NCBI GenBank assembly: GCA_951813045.1
Contig: CATOTF010000002.1
Location: 2,790,001-2,854,000, forward strand
Source of the DNA: an uncultured Rhizobiaceae bacterium
GTDB lineage: Bacteria; Pseudomonadota; Alphaproteobacteria; Rhizobiales; Rhizobiaceae
DNA length: 64,000 bases
Direction: 5' to 3'
Made by a program: the position numbers and the translations under genes. A model generated the notes under the pieces. That model was not told the origin of the DNA, did not search any database, and saw only the letters and a list, made by a program, of their open reading frames with translations. Shown piece by piece: positions 35,427 through 43,977 of this stretch. Positions within the stretch are counted from its first letter, which is position 1, and every line of letters begins with the position of its first letter.

Positions 35427-36682
35427 CGCACGAAGAAAGTTGCGGTTTCTGGTACGAATGTGACGATCATCAAGACCCCGAATATCAAGGCAATAAACGG
35501 TAGAACTGCAAGACAAATTTCATAAAAGCTTTCTTTGAATGCTGTCATTGCAACAATGATATTCAGCCCCAGTGGTGGTGTCAGGAAGCCGATTTCAAGA
35601 TTGATCACCATGATAATTCCAAAATGGATTGGATCGACCCCATAGGCCACCGCCGGTACCAGCAGGATTGGTGCCAAGATCAATATGGCTGAGATCACGT
35701 CGAACAGGCAGCCAACAATAAGCAGTAAAATATTGACCGCCAGCAGGAAAGCGAACTTATTATCGGTAAGCGATGTGATCCACAGAGCCAATTGGTCCGG
35801 CACTTCTTCAATGGTCAATATGGTTTTTAAACTGAGCGCCACGGCAACAATGGGAAACAACATGCCCAAAAGTTTTGCCGTATCCACCGCCGTATAATAA
35901 AAATCGATCAGCTTAAGTTCGCGATGGATGACAATCTCAACAAGCAACGCATAAACCAGCGCGACGGCAGCGGCTTCGGTCGGTGAGAAATATCCCGAAT
36001 AGATGCCACCAAGTAGAATGACGGGCAGCAATGCAGACCAACCGCCACGTATCAGGGCGCGGGTAAATTCAGACATGCTGAAAGGTTCTGAGGGAATATC
36101 CCGATTAATCCAGAACGAATAGCCAGCAAGCACAACGGCGATCATGATACCCGGAACAACCCCCGCAACGAAAAGGTCTGCAATCGAATTCTCCGTCACA
36201 ATCCCGTAAAGAATGAGTGGAATGGAAGGTGGTATGATAATGCCCAACGTCCCGCCGGATGTCAGCGCGCCAAGGGCAAAGCGTTTTGGATAGCCATGTT
36301 CGAGAAGCGCCGGATAAAGGATGGTTCCCACCGCAAGCAATGTGACCGGCGAAGAGCCGGAGATCGCCGCAAACACGGCGCAGGACAGGATTGTCGCAAC
36401 GGCCAGACCACCGGGGATTGGTTTGGTAACACTGATCGCAAGATCGATAAGTCGTTGGGCAATCGACCCGCGCGTCATCAGGTTCCCGGCCAGAAGGAAC
36501 ATGGGGATTGCCAGCAACAGCGCATTATCAAGGCTGATCCATATGTCCTCAGCCAAATATTCCAGTTTCCCGTCGCCCCACACCAGATGCACATAGGCGG
36601 CGGAGCCGAGCAAGATGACGATGATATTCTGCCGCAGCGCCAGCGCAGCAAGAACCAGAATGAGCAGTAAAACAGCCATCAT
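35423..36682 (-). CDS. dctM: TRAP transporter large permease subunit (DctM), sulfatase cluster
   Basis: The protein has 419 aa. Landmarks are LAIPMFLLAGNLMTRGSIAQRLIDL, AAISGSSPVTLLAVGTILYPALLEHGYPKRFALGALTSGGTLGIIIPPSIPLILYG, YSGYFSPTEAAAVALVYAL and EIGFLTPPLGLNIIVAMTAF. It is the translocation subunit. Its start abuts the dctQ stop. It is last in a three-gene minus-strand operon divergent from the TetR-sulfatase-FGE genes. Confidence 0.95.
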   Translation of the reverse strand: MMAVLLLILVLAALALRQNIIVILLGSAAYVHLVWGDGKLEYLAEDIWISLDNALLLAIPMFLLAGNLMTRGSIAQRLIDLAISVTKPIPGGLAVATILSCAVFAAISGSSPVTLLAVGTILYPALLEHGYPKRFALGALTSGGTLGIIIPPSIPLILYGIVTENSIADLFVAGVVPGIMIAVVLAGYSFWINRDIPSEPFSMSEFTRALIRGGWSALLPVILLGGIYSGYFSPTEAAAVALVYALLVEIVIHRELKLIDFYYTAVDTAKLLGMLFPIVAVALSLKTILTIEEVPDQLALWITSLTDNKFAFLLAVNILLLIVGCLFDVISAILILAPILLVPAVAYGVDPIHFGIIMVINLEIGFLTPPLGLNIIVAMTAFKESFYEICLAVLPFIALIFGVLMIVTFVPETATFFVR

Positions 36683-37176
36683 CAGCCTGGCCGCTCCGGC
36701 TGTTTATCGATTTTTAACTGCGGTTGAATACCAAAGGCGAGATGTTTCACCCCAGCAGAAATAAAGGCGTAAGGGATCACCAGTTGTAACGGCCACACGA
36801 AGAAATAGAGAACGGGTGCCCGGTCGCCACTCCCCATGGAGATGCCGACAAAGTTCGCAGCAACAAGCGCGCTGGCGAAAAAGAAAACCGCGGAAACGAA
36901 GTCGCCGATCCGTTTCACCAACACTTCATTTTTCGCGAAAACGAAATCCATAAATCCCGGGCGCAGGTGCGCGTTATCCGATGTGGCTAATGTGAGGCCA
37001 AGAAAACCGGCAATAATCGCGCCATAAACGGCTACCTGTTGGGCACCCAAAAAAGATGTGGCGAACAATTCACGCCCGACTACATCGACAATCAAAAGCG
37101 TCGCGACAGCAGCATAGGCTATTGTCGCGACGATTGATTCAACCAGCTTCAACCCTTTGACAATTGCTGAAAGCAT
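36682..37176 (-). CDS. dctQ: TRAP transporter small permease subunit (DctQ), sulfatase cluster
   Basis: The protein has 164 aa and four hydrophobic helices. TLLIVDVVGRELFATSFLGAQQVAVYGAIIAGFLGLTLATSDNAHLRPGFMDF is the usual DctQ core with the His-containing LR.D-like segment, and VIPYAFISAGVKHLAFG ends the last helix region. It starts 9 nt after the dctP stop and ends at the first base of dctM. Confidence 0.9.
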   Translation of the reverse strand: MLSAIVKGLKLVESIVATIAYAAVATLLIVDVVGRELFATSFLGAQQVAVYGAIIAGFLGLTLATSDNAHLRPGFMDFVFAKNEVLVKRIGDFVSAVFFFASALVAANFVGISMGSGDRAPVLYFFVWPLQLVIPYAFISAGVKHLAFGIQPQLKIDKQPERPG

Positions 37177-37185
37177 TGTGCGAAC

Positions 37186-38196
37186 TTATGAACAGGCGGC
37201 TTTCGCCTTTTGAATGGCATCCCATTTGGCTTTTGCAGCACCACCCATATCATCCAATATTGTTTTCTGGGCCTTGGGCACCAAAGCTTTCCATTCGGCC
37301 AGTTCAGCATCCGTTAACTCAATGATCGTGGCCCCTTCCCCTTTTGCCTTTTTAAGCAAGGCACCTTCGGCGCCACGCAATGCACCACGGAGACCAAGGA
37401 AGATGGGAGCCGCTTCATTTATCCACCCCTGCTCTTTTTCAGAAAGTCCTTCCCAGGTCTTTTTTGAGATAACCACACCGCCGACTTGGTGTTGGTGACG
37501 GGTCAACGTGATATGCGGGGCGACTTTTGGATAACCAACAACAATGCCGAATACTGACAATTGCGTACTTGCAGCAACCTGGCCGGTTTTCAACGCAGGA
37601 ATTGTATCTTTCGGGCTCAGCGGAACGGCCGTTCCTCCTGCTGTTTGAATATATTTTGTATCGGTGGCGGAAGGCGCGGTTCTGATTTTCACACCGGCAA
37701 GGTCTTTAGGAACACGGACACCATCCTTACTGAAAATCACCTGATACCCCACTTCCATCCACGAAAGCGTACGAATGCCTGCGTCATCAAACTCTTTTCC
37801 AAATGTGGTCAACAGATGTTTGTCGGCAACACAGTCAAACTGCTCCGCGCTGTCAAAGGCATAAGGCGACGCCAGAAGGCCAAACTCAGGTACAAGCAAT
37901 GATACAGCTGTGTTTGACATGACACCCATATCGACGCGACCCCGCGCAATCTGCTTGATGACATCCTGCTCGCCACCGAGTTTAGAGCCCATGAACGCCT
38001 TAACGGTGAGTTCACCACCCGACAGTTCTGCAACCTTATCGACAAACTTCTGCGCCACCGAACCCCACGGTGAATTGGGTGGTGGGGCCATCGAAAGGCG
38101 CAATTCGCCAGCGCCTGCGGATACCACACCTATAGCAAGTGCCGTTGCCGCTAATGCTGCTTTAGAACCGGATTTCACAAATCTATTGTTGAACAT
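37186..38196 (-). CDS. dctP: TRAP transporter substrate-binding protein (DctP), sulfatase cluster
   Basis: The protein has 336 aa. The Sec signal peptide is FVKSGSKAALAATALAIGVVSAGAGE. The mature part carries APPNSPWGSVAQKFVDKVAELSGGELTVKAF, then GGEQDVIKQIARGRVDMGVM and the DLAGVKIRTAPSATDTKYIQTAGGTAVPL region, holding the Arg that normally salt-bridges an anionic ligand. It is first in the dctPQM operon. Shared control region and neighbourhood with a sulfatase suggest that the ligand is a sulfated small molecule (inference). Confidence 0.93.
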   Translation of the reverse strand: MFNNRFVKSGSKAALAATALAIGVVSAGAGELRLSMAPPPNSPWGSVAQKFVDKVAELSGGELTVKAFMGSKLGGEQDVIKQIARGRVDMGVMSNTAVSLLVPEFGLLASPYAFDSAEQFDCVADKHLLTTFGKEFDDAGIRTLSWMEVGYQVIFSKDGVRVPKDLAGVKIRTAPSATDTKYIQTAGGTAVPLSPKDTIPALKTGQVAASTQLSVFGIVVGYPKVAPHITLTRHQHQVGGVVISKKTWEGLSEKEQGWINEAAPIFLGLRGALRGAEGALLKKAKGEGATIIELTDAELAEWKALVPKAQKTILDDMGGAAKAKWDAIQKAKAACS

Positions 38197-38308
38197 GATC
38201 TTCTCCCTAATGCCCCATCACGACGGGCGCTAATAATTCGAATGTCCCATGCATCCGATCCTCCGACTGAAAGGCTAGGGGCGACATTGGCGTGAGTCAA
38301 CAATAAGA

Positions 38309-38328
38309 ACATGAATTCATATTCATGT
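38309..38328. promoter_or_regulatory. inverted repeat, probable TetR operator
   Basis: A perfect 8-bp inverted repeat with 4-bp spacer, ACATGAAT-TCAT-ATTCATGT, lies mid-way between dctP (minus) and the TetR gene (plus). An outer, wider inverted pair GTCAACA (38296-38302) and TGTTGAC (38346-38352) surrounds it. It fits a site for the adjacent TetR protein to control both directions. Confidence 0.7.
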
Positions 38329-38331
38329 ACT

Positions 38332-38361
38332 TTGACAATACGTGCTGTTGACCGTTAGCCT
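38332..38361 (+). promoter_or_regulatory. candidate sigma-70 promoter for TetR-sulfatase-FGE
   Basis: TTGACA (38332-38337), 18-bp spacer, TAGCCT (38356-38361). A mirror pair exists on the minus strand: TTGACT (38300-38295), 17-bp spacer, then TAGCCT toward dctP. The two -35 boxes flank the inverted repeat, a layout expected for one operator controlling divergent promoters. The -10 boxes are weak. Confidence 0.4.
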
Positions 38362-38400
38362 GAGATAATAAAGATTCATCAGGCCCCGAAACAACCGCCC

Positions 38401-39075
38401 ATGAACGACGTTGCGATTGATAGATCTGCTGACATTTCAGAAAAGACACCGGGCGTATTTCAGGCCCGGCAAAAACGCAGCGTACGCATTCGCGATGAAT
38501 TCATACTGGCCGGTGTTGAAGCCTTAAATGAAATGCGGTTTTCCGAATTAACGGTCTCTCAACTGGCCACATTTAGTGGCAATTCGGTTGGCAGTTTTTA
38601 CACACGATTTAAAGACAAGGATGCCTATTTTGGCGCTTTGCGCGCCCATGCAATCGAAACGCTGGATACTGAAATAGATACGCGATTCACCGCACAAATC
38701 CTGCGGAATATGGAGCCTGACGACGCCTTATCCCTCCTTGTTGACCTTTTGGGCGATATATTCACAAGCCGCTTTCGAGGCGTACTTCGAGAATCCTTGT
38801 TACAGATTTTGGAGCCCGGTGACCCTTGGGGACTTATGCGGCAATCGGCACAGGGCATAATCGTCAGTCTCCATACGGGATTGAGCAACGCCTTTCCGCA
38901 TTACAACCAAAAAGAAACCAGGACCCGGTTGAGTTTTTGCTTTCAGATGATTGTTGGGGTTCTACAAAATGACCTCGTCAACGATTATCATGTATTTTCA
39001 ACGCGCGACCAATCCATCCGCCAAGGTCTAAAAGAGGCGGTATCCAGCTACATGAGATTTGATCCACGAAAGTAA
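38401..39075 (+). CDS. TetR-family regulator of the sulfatase/TRAP cluster
   Basis: The protein has 224 aa. The helix-turn-helix is in about residues 20-70: RQKRSVRIRDEFILAGVEALNEMRFSELTVSQLATFSGNSVGSFYTRFKDKDAYFGAL. A helical ligand-binding domain follows. It is encoded 4 nt before the sulfatase start on the same strand and faces dctPQM. It probably senses the sulfated compound or its product and controls both sides. Confidence 0.92.
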   Translation: MNDVAIDRSADISEKTPGVFQARQKRSVRIRDEFILAGVEALNEMRFSELTVSQLATFSGNSVGSFYTRFKDKDAYFGALRAHAIETLDTEIDTRFTAQILRNMEPDDALSLLVDLLGDIFTSRFRGVLRESLLQILEPGDPWGLMRQSAQGIIVSLHTGLSNAFPHYNQKETRTRLSFCFQMIVGVLQNDLVNDYHVFSTRDQSIRQGLKEAVSSYMRFDPRK

Positions 39076-39079
39076 ATTG

Positions 39080-40570
39080 ATGACTAAAAAACCCAATATT
39101 GTTTTGATTTTTACAGACAATCAACAGGCGTCGACCTTGGGCTGTTATGGGAATTCTGAAATCCATACGCCCAATCTTGATCACCTTTCAGCAAGTGGCC
39201 TGACCTTTGATAATGCCTTTTGTCCCAATGCATTTTGTTCCCCCTGTCGTGCGTCCCTTTTGACTGGGCAACTGCCGTCGCAACACGGGGTTCACAGCTG
39301 GATTGATGACCGCAATATGGCGGAATGGCCCCGCGGCTGGCATGCGTTGAACGGTATGCAGACCCTGCCCGTCCTCATGAAGGAAAACGGATATTCAACC
39401 GCACTGGTGGGCAAATATCATTTGGGTGAGCCGACTTCTGCTGCAGAAGGTTTTGATAATTGGGTAACCCTTGAAGACGGCCATGTGCGCAGTTTTTATA
39501 GAAACAAGATTTTCGATAACGGTAAGATCTACGAACAACCGGGCCATTCAGTAGATTTCTTTACGGACAAAGCCACCGAGTTCATGCACGAGCAGGTGGC
39601 ACAGGAGCAGCCGTTTTTCCTATATCTCCCTTATCCTGCACCCTATGGCCATTGGCCCGCAACAAAAGAAGCGGAGACCTGCCGTCATACGGAGCGCTAT
39701 AAGGATTGTCCGATAAATTCCGTTCCAAGGCAGGCGTTAAGCAAAAAGGCTGTCGATGGTTTTCTGCTTTCTGAATCCGGTTCCACCAAGGACCTTGATT
39801 TCTCAATGCTCATGCGCGCGCCGAATGATCTGGATACTTTGCGGAATTATTACGCTCAAATTTCCATGGTTGATGATGGCGTCGGGCTGGTAATGAAAAC
39901 CCTGGAAGAGCTGGGCATTGACGAAGACACATTGCTCATTTTCACAACTGATCACGGGCTTTCGGTTGGACAGCACGGGTTTTGGGGGCATGGTGGCGCT
40001 TGTTTCCCGTCAAACCTCCACCGTGCCGCCCATTCCATCCCGATGATTGTGCGGCAGGCCGGTACAACACCAGTTGGCGGACGATCAAAACTCATGGTAT
40101 CCAATATGGACCTGTTTGCAACGGTGCTGGAGCATGCGGGAATCGGCGCACCTGAGACGGATGAAGTCGTTCCGAGCCGCTCCTTGCTTCCCATATTCAA
40201 AAATGAAGATCTCGCAGATTGGGGGGCCGATGCAGTGTATTCCGAACAGGAGGAAACCCGCGTCATCCGTACACCCAAATGGGCCTATTTCAAACGTTTC
40301 CAAAAACAAGACGGACCTGTCCTCGAAAACGAACTCTACGATGTGGAACTGGATCCACATGAAACGACCAATCTTTCCGGCGACCCGAAATATGCAACCG
40401 AAGAAAGCAAGCTTGACACCATGTTAGCCGCATTTTTTGCCGAGCACGTAAGCCCGCGCGCTGACCTTTGGTCAGGAGGTGTTCCGGTGCAAAACACATT
40501 ACGGCCCGCCTTCTGGCGCGAAGCCTGGGGGGATGGCTGGGCACCGGTCTACCGATATGAAACGGACTGA
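39080..40570 (+). CDS. type I (formylglycine) sulfatase, cytoplasmic
   Basis: The protein has 496 aa from MTKKPNIVLIFTDNQQ; no signal peptide, so it acts in the cytoplasm. The metal-binding Asp is in FTDN. The sulfatase signature AFCSPCRASLLTGQ carries Cys53, which is oxidised to formylglycine, with Arg57. LVGKYHLGE supplies the Lys and His of the second signature. LLIFTTDHGLSVGQHGFWGHGG supplies Asp, His and the late active-site residues. It hydrolyses a sulfate ester. The absence of export signal together with a dedicated TRAP importer points to a small imported organosulfate. The FGE gene overlaps its 3' end by 14 bp. Confidence 0.95.
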   Translation: MTKKPNIVLIFTDNQQASTLGCYGNSEIHTPNLDHLSASGLTFDNAFCPNAFCSPCRASLLTGQLPSQHGVHSWIDDRNMAEWPRGWHALNGMQTLPVLMKENGYSTALVGKYHLGEPTSAAEGFDNWVTLEDGHVRSFYRNKIFDNGKIYEQPGHSVDFFTDKATEFMHEQVAQEQPFFLYLPYPAPYGHWPATKEAETCRHTERYKDCPINSVPRQALSKKAVDGFLLSESGSTKDLDFSMLMRAPNDLDTLRNYYAQISMVDDGVGLVMKTLEELGIDEDTLLIFTTDHGLSVGQHGFWGHGGACFPSNLHRAAHSIPMIVRQAGTTPVGGRSKLMVSNMDLFATVLEHAGIGAPETDEVVPSRSLLPIFKNEDLADWGADAVYSEQEETRVIRTPKWAYFKRFQKQDGPVLENELYDVELDPHETTNLSGDPKYATEESKLDTMLAAFFAEHVSPRADLWSGGVPVQNTLRPAFWREAWGDGWAPVYRYETD

Positions 40571-41507
40571 AGAAGCAGGAACGGAGGCAGATTGCTGTGT
40601 TCCCAAAATAACAATCAATGAAGCCAGCCCTTCTGCGACCGCTGGAACAAAAAACTTAGCAGAAATCCATCATGATTTTCAGCCGATAACTGGTGGTTGG
40701 TTCTCTATGGGTGCTGATGACGGGCCGTACCCCCAAGATGGTGAGGGACCCATACGGGAGGTTTTTGTCGATCCGTTTTCCATATCAAACACATCGGTTA
40801 CCAATCGGCAGTTCGCTCGCTTTGTCGGTGAAACCAAATACAAAACCGTAGCGGAAGATCTCGGTTGGTCTTTCGTATTTCACATGAATGCGCCCACCGG
40901 CAATGCTTTGCAAAGGGTGCAGCATACCCCATGGTGGTGCCGGGTAGACGGTGCCCGTTGGTCGTCACCTCATGGACCAGACTCAACACATGAAGAACGT
41001 GATGACCACCCCGTGGTTCATATAACATTACAGGATGCTCTGGCCTATTGTGCATGGGCACACTGCCGTCTCCCCACCGAAGCGGAATGGGAATATGCCG
41101 CGCGCGGTGGCCTTGATGGCCAACCGTATCCATGGGGCAGTGAATTAAAACCCAACGATATTGAAATGTCGAACACATGGAACGGCATCTTTCCAAACCA
41201 AAATGATAATGCTGACGGTTTGATCGGCACCAGACCTGTAACGCACTACACGCCTAACAGCTTTGGCCTTTTCAATATGAACGGCAATGTCTGGGAATGG
41301 ACAAATGACCGTTTCACCCATCTTCATTCCCCTCGTCCCACAAAGAACCCGACAGGCCCGTTAAACGGCGCTCAATATGTAGCGAAAGGCGGCTCATACC
41401 TTTGTCATGAATCCTATTGCGTGCGATATCGCACTTCATCACGACAGGCGCTTGAGCCATTGACAGTCGCTGACAACATCGGCTTCCGGGTTGTTCGTGT
41501 TAAGTGA
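40557..41507 (+). CDS. formylglycine-generating enzyme (sulfatase-maturing)
   Basis: The protein has 316 aa from ATG 40557, inside the sulfatase 3' end. The FGE-sulfatase domain is seen in GGWFSMGADDGPYPQDGEGPIREVFVDPFSISNTSVTNRQFARFV, then CRLPTEAEWEYAARGG, NMNGNVWEWTNDRF and AKGGSYLCHESYCVRYRTSSRQ. The cysteine pair with C-x4-C spacing (about Cys283 and Cys288) is the copper-binding active pair of true FGE, as opposed to many FGE-like proteins. It converts the sulfatase Cys53 to formylglycine with O2. Co-translation with its client enzyme is likely. Confidence 0.95.
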   Translation: MKRTEEAGTEADCCVPKITINEASPSATAGTKNLAEIHHDFQPITGGWFSMGADDGPYPQDGEGPIREVFVDPFSISNTSVTNRQFARFVGETKYKTVAEDLGWSFVFHMNAPTGNALQRVQHTPWWCRVDGARWSSPHGPDSTHEERDDHPVVHITLQDALAYCAWAHCRLPTEAEWEYAARGGLDGQPYPWGSELKPNDIEMSNTWNGIFPNQNDNADGLIGTRPVTHYTPNSFGLFNMNGNVWEWTNDRFTHLHSPRPTKNPTGPLNGAQYVAKGGSYLCHESYCVRYRTSSRQALEPLTVADNIGFRVVRVK

Positions 41508-41532
41508 GACGGAACGGCTATCAAAACAACGT

Positions 41533-41561
41533 TTGACAATTCATAATTTCACGCCTATCTC
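41533..41561 (+). promoter_or_regulatory. candidate sigma-70 promoter for the glyoxalase-like gene
   Basis: TTGACA (41533-41538), 17-bp spacer, TATCTC (41556-41561), 25 bp after the FGE stop. It would give a leader of about 140 nt for the gene at 41708. Consensus fit of the -35 box is exact, -10 moderate. Confidence 0.35.
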
Positions 41562-41707
41562 GCCTGTAGGTTATGGCACCTGCCGCTCGCAGACTTCGGT
41601 CACGGTGAAGCCATGAAATATTCTGCCAACATCAGCGTCTAACGGACCGGATGGCAACGCGGGCACCTTCTATATTCCCATAGACGAAACCTGATTGAGG
41701 CTTTGAT

Positions 41708-42148
41708 ATGAACGAATATCTTCCCCTTCCCTCGCTCGACCAGTTGAAACTACAGGCCAAACGCCTGCGGTCACAAATGGTCGGAGACACAACCCCTCTA
41801 ACTCACAGCCAATCACTTGAACTGTTGGCCCATCAATATGGCTATAAAAACTGGAATATTTTACACGCCGCAGTTGGCAATCAACCGCCCCCAGCTCCTG
41901 TATCACTAGGTGCACGTGTATCCGGTTATTATCTCGGCCTACGGTTCGAAGGTGAGATTATCGCTGTTCGAGCGATGGAACACACCAGCCGGTTCGACAT
42001 TACCATCAACTTTGACCAGCCGATGGATGTGGTGAAATTCGACGGAATGACGAATTTTCGTCGACGCGTATCCAGTGCAATTGGCCTTGACGGGAAGTCC
42101 GTTGAAAAGACATCGGACAATATCCCCGTCATGCAGTTGGATATTTAA
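41708..42148 (+). CDS. small protein with glyoxalase-superfamily-associated N-terminal domain
   Basis: The protein has 146 aa. The N-terminus LPSLDQLKLQAKRLRSQMVGDTTPLTHSQSLELLAHQYGYKNWNILHAAVG is the domain usually found at the head of proteins annotated 'glyoxalase superfamily' (THSQ.LEL.A...GY.NWN.L). The C-terminal 85 residues (VSGYYLGLRFEGEIIAVRAM..DITINFDQPMDVVKF) look like a small beta domain, not a complete glyoxalase fold. Function unknown; binding of nucleic acid or a ligand is possible. Convergent with the ABC-F gene. Confidence 0.75.
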   Translation: MNEYLPLPSLDQLKLQAKRLRSQMVGDTTPLTHSQSLELLAHQYGYKNWNILHAAVGNQPPPAPVSLGARVSGYYLGLRFEGEIIAVRAMEHTSRFDITINFDQPMDVVKFDGMTNFRRRVSSAIGLDGKSVEKTSDNIPVMQLDI

Positions 42149-42165
42149 AACCGCGAGAGCTGGGG

Positions 42166-43977
42166 CTACCCCTCCAGCTCTTCGCGCATGAGTTCAAGCT
42201 CCATCCAGCGCTCTTCTTTTGCTGAGAGTTCAGCCTGGGTTTTTTCCAACAACCGCACCAGCTGGTTGAATCGCTTTGCGTCTTTTTCAAAAAGCCCCGG
42301 CTCCGCCAGCGCTTTGTTGACTTTGGCGATATCCGCTTCAAATTTTTCCATTTCACCCGGTAGGGTCGCCAGCGCATGTTTGTCGATGAAACTCATTTTG
42401 TTGGACACAGGCTTTGATTTTACAGGTCGCAGTTCCTCCTTTGGCGAACTCTCCCCGGGCAATTTTGCTGCATTTTTAGTAAAAGCAGCACTGCCACGTT
42501 GTGACACCATATCGCTGTAGCCACCTGCATATTCACGCCAATGACCGTCACCTTCCGGAACAATGACGGACGTACAAACGCGGTCGATAAAATCCCTGTC
42601 ATGGCTCACCACGATGACAGTTCCTTCATAATCCGCAATCATTTCCTGCAACAGGTCGAGTGTCTCGAGATCAAGGTCGTTGGTCGGTTCATCAAGTACC
42701 AACAGGTTGGATGGGTGGCGCAGATTCATCGCCATCATCAGGCGGCCCCGTTCCCCGCCGGACAACCTCGACACTGCCGTCCTTGCCTGTTCGGGGAGAA
42801 AAAGAAAGTCCTTCATATAGGCCATAACGTGCTTACGGCTATCACCCACCGAGACAACGTCAGTTCCACCGCCAGTCAGCGTATCTTTTACGGTGGCAGC
42901 AGGGTCGAGCTTGGTACGCTTCTGGTCAATGACCAGCATTTCAATATTGGCACCAAGTTTTACCGTGCCTGAATCCGGTTCCAGGCTGCCGGTCAACAGG
43001 TTTACCAGCGTGGTTTTTCCAACCCCATTTGGCCCAACCAATCCAAGCCGGTCTCCACGCGCGATGCGATTGGAAAAATCACGAACCAATGTCCGCTCAC
43101 CAAAAGTCTTCGATACTTTCTCGACCTTGGCCACCAGTTTGCCGGAAGTCTCCCCTTCCGCCACAGTAATCGCAACATCACCCGTTGGTTTAAGCCTGTT
43201 AGCGCGCTGTTCACGTAATTTTCCAAGTTCACCAAGCCGCTTCATATTGCGCTTGCGCCGCCCGGAAACACCATGCGTTACCCAATGTTCTTCGCGCACG
43301 ATTTTGCGGTCCAGTTTGTGCGCGTCGAGTTCTTCCTGTTCCAGAACTGTATCGCGCCAGTTTTCAAAATGAGCGAAAGATTTCTCCAACAACCGGGTTT
43401 TTCCACGCTTCACCCACAGTGTTGAACGGGACAGATTTTCAAGAAAGCGCCGGTCGTGGCTGATGAGAACAACCGCAGACCGGAGCGAAGAAATTTCACG
43501 TTCCAGCCATTCAATTGCCGGCAAATCCAGGTGGTTGGTGGGCTCATCCAGCAACAGAATATCCGGCTCCGGGGCCAGAACCCGTGCAAGTGCTGCCCGA
43601 CGGGCTTCACCCCCAGAGAGGTTTTCAGTCTTCTCATCACCGGTCAGTCCCAGCGCTTCCATGCACATTTGCGCGCGATACGGGTCGTCCGCCTCTTCAA
43701 GGCCCGCATGCACATAATCAGCGACATTTTCATAGTTTGAAAAGTCGGGTTCCTGCGGCAGGTATCGAACGGTGGTTCCCGGTTGGAAAAACCGTTTGCC
43801 GGAATCCTGCTCCACCTGCCCTGCAGCAATCTTCAAAAGGGTGGATTTACCAGAGCCGTTTCGCCCAACCAGACACAATCGCTCCCGTGCGTGAACAGCA
43901 ATATCTGCACCCGTCAACAGCGGTGTAGAACCAAAGGTTAGATGAATATCAGTAAGCGCAAGGAGCGGCGGAGCCAT
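42166..43977 (-). CDS. uup: ABC-F family ATPase (Uup-like)
   Basis: The protein has 603 aa with two ATP-binding cassettes and no membrane segment. Walker A motifs are GRNGSGKST and GPNGVGKTT. Signatures are LSGGEARRAALARVLAPEP and LSGGERGRLMMAMNLRHPS. Both Walker B motifs read LDEPTNHLD or LDEPTNDLD. A C-terminal coiled coil of about residues 525-600 (MEKFEADIAKVNKALAEPG..) is typical of Uup. ABC-F proteins act on ribosomes or DNA structures; Uup influences precise transposon excision and ribosome quality in E. coli. Single gene. Confidence 0.92.
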   Translation of the reverse strand: MAPPLLALTDIHLTFGSTPLLTGADIAVHARERLCLVGRNGSGKSTLLKIAAGQVEQDSGKRFFQPGTTVRYLPQEPDFSNYENVADYVHAGLEEADDPYRAQMCMEALGLTGDEKTENLSGGEARRAALARVLAPEPDILLLDEPTNHLDLPAIEWLEREISSLRSAVVLISHDRRFLENLSRSTLWVKRGKTRLLEKSFAHFENWRDTVLEQEELDAHKLDRKIVREEHWVTHGVSGRRKRNMKRLGELGKLREQRANRLKPTGDVAITVAEGETSGKLVAKVEKVSKTFGERTLVRDFSNRIARGDRLGLVGPNGVGKTTLVNLLTGSLEPDSGTVKLGANIEMLVIDQKRTKLDPAATVKDTLTGGGTDVVSVGDSRKHVMAYMKDFLFLPEQARTAVSRLSGGERGRLMMAMNLRHPSNLLVLDEPTNDLDLETLDLLQEMIADYEGTVIVVSHDRDFIDRVCTSVIVPEGDGHWREYAGGYSDMVSQRGSAAFTKNAAKLPGESSPKEELRPVKSKPVSNKMSFIDKHALATLPGEMEKFEADIAKVNKALAEPGLFEKDAKRFNQLVRLLEKTQAELSAKEERWMELELMREELEG

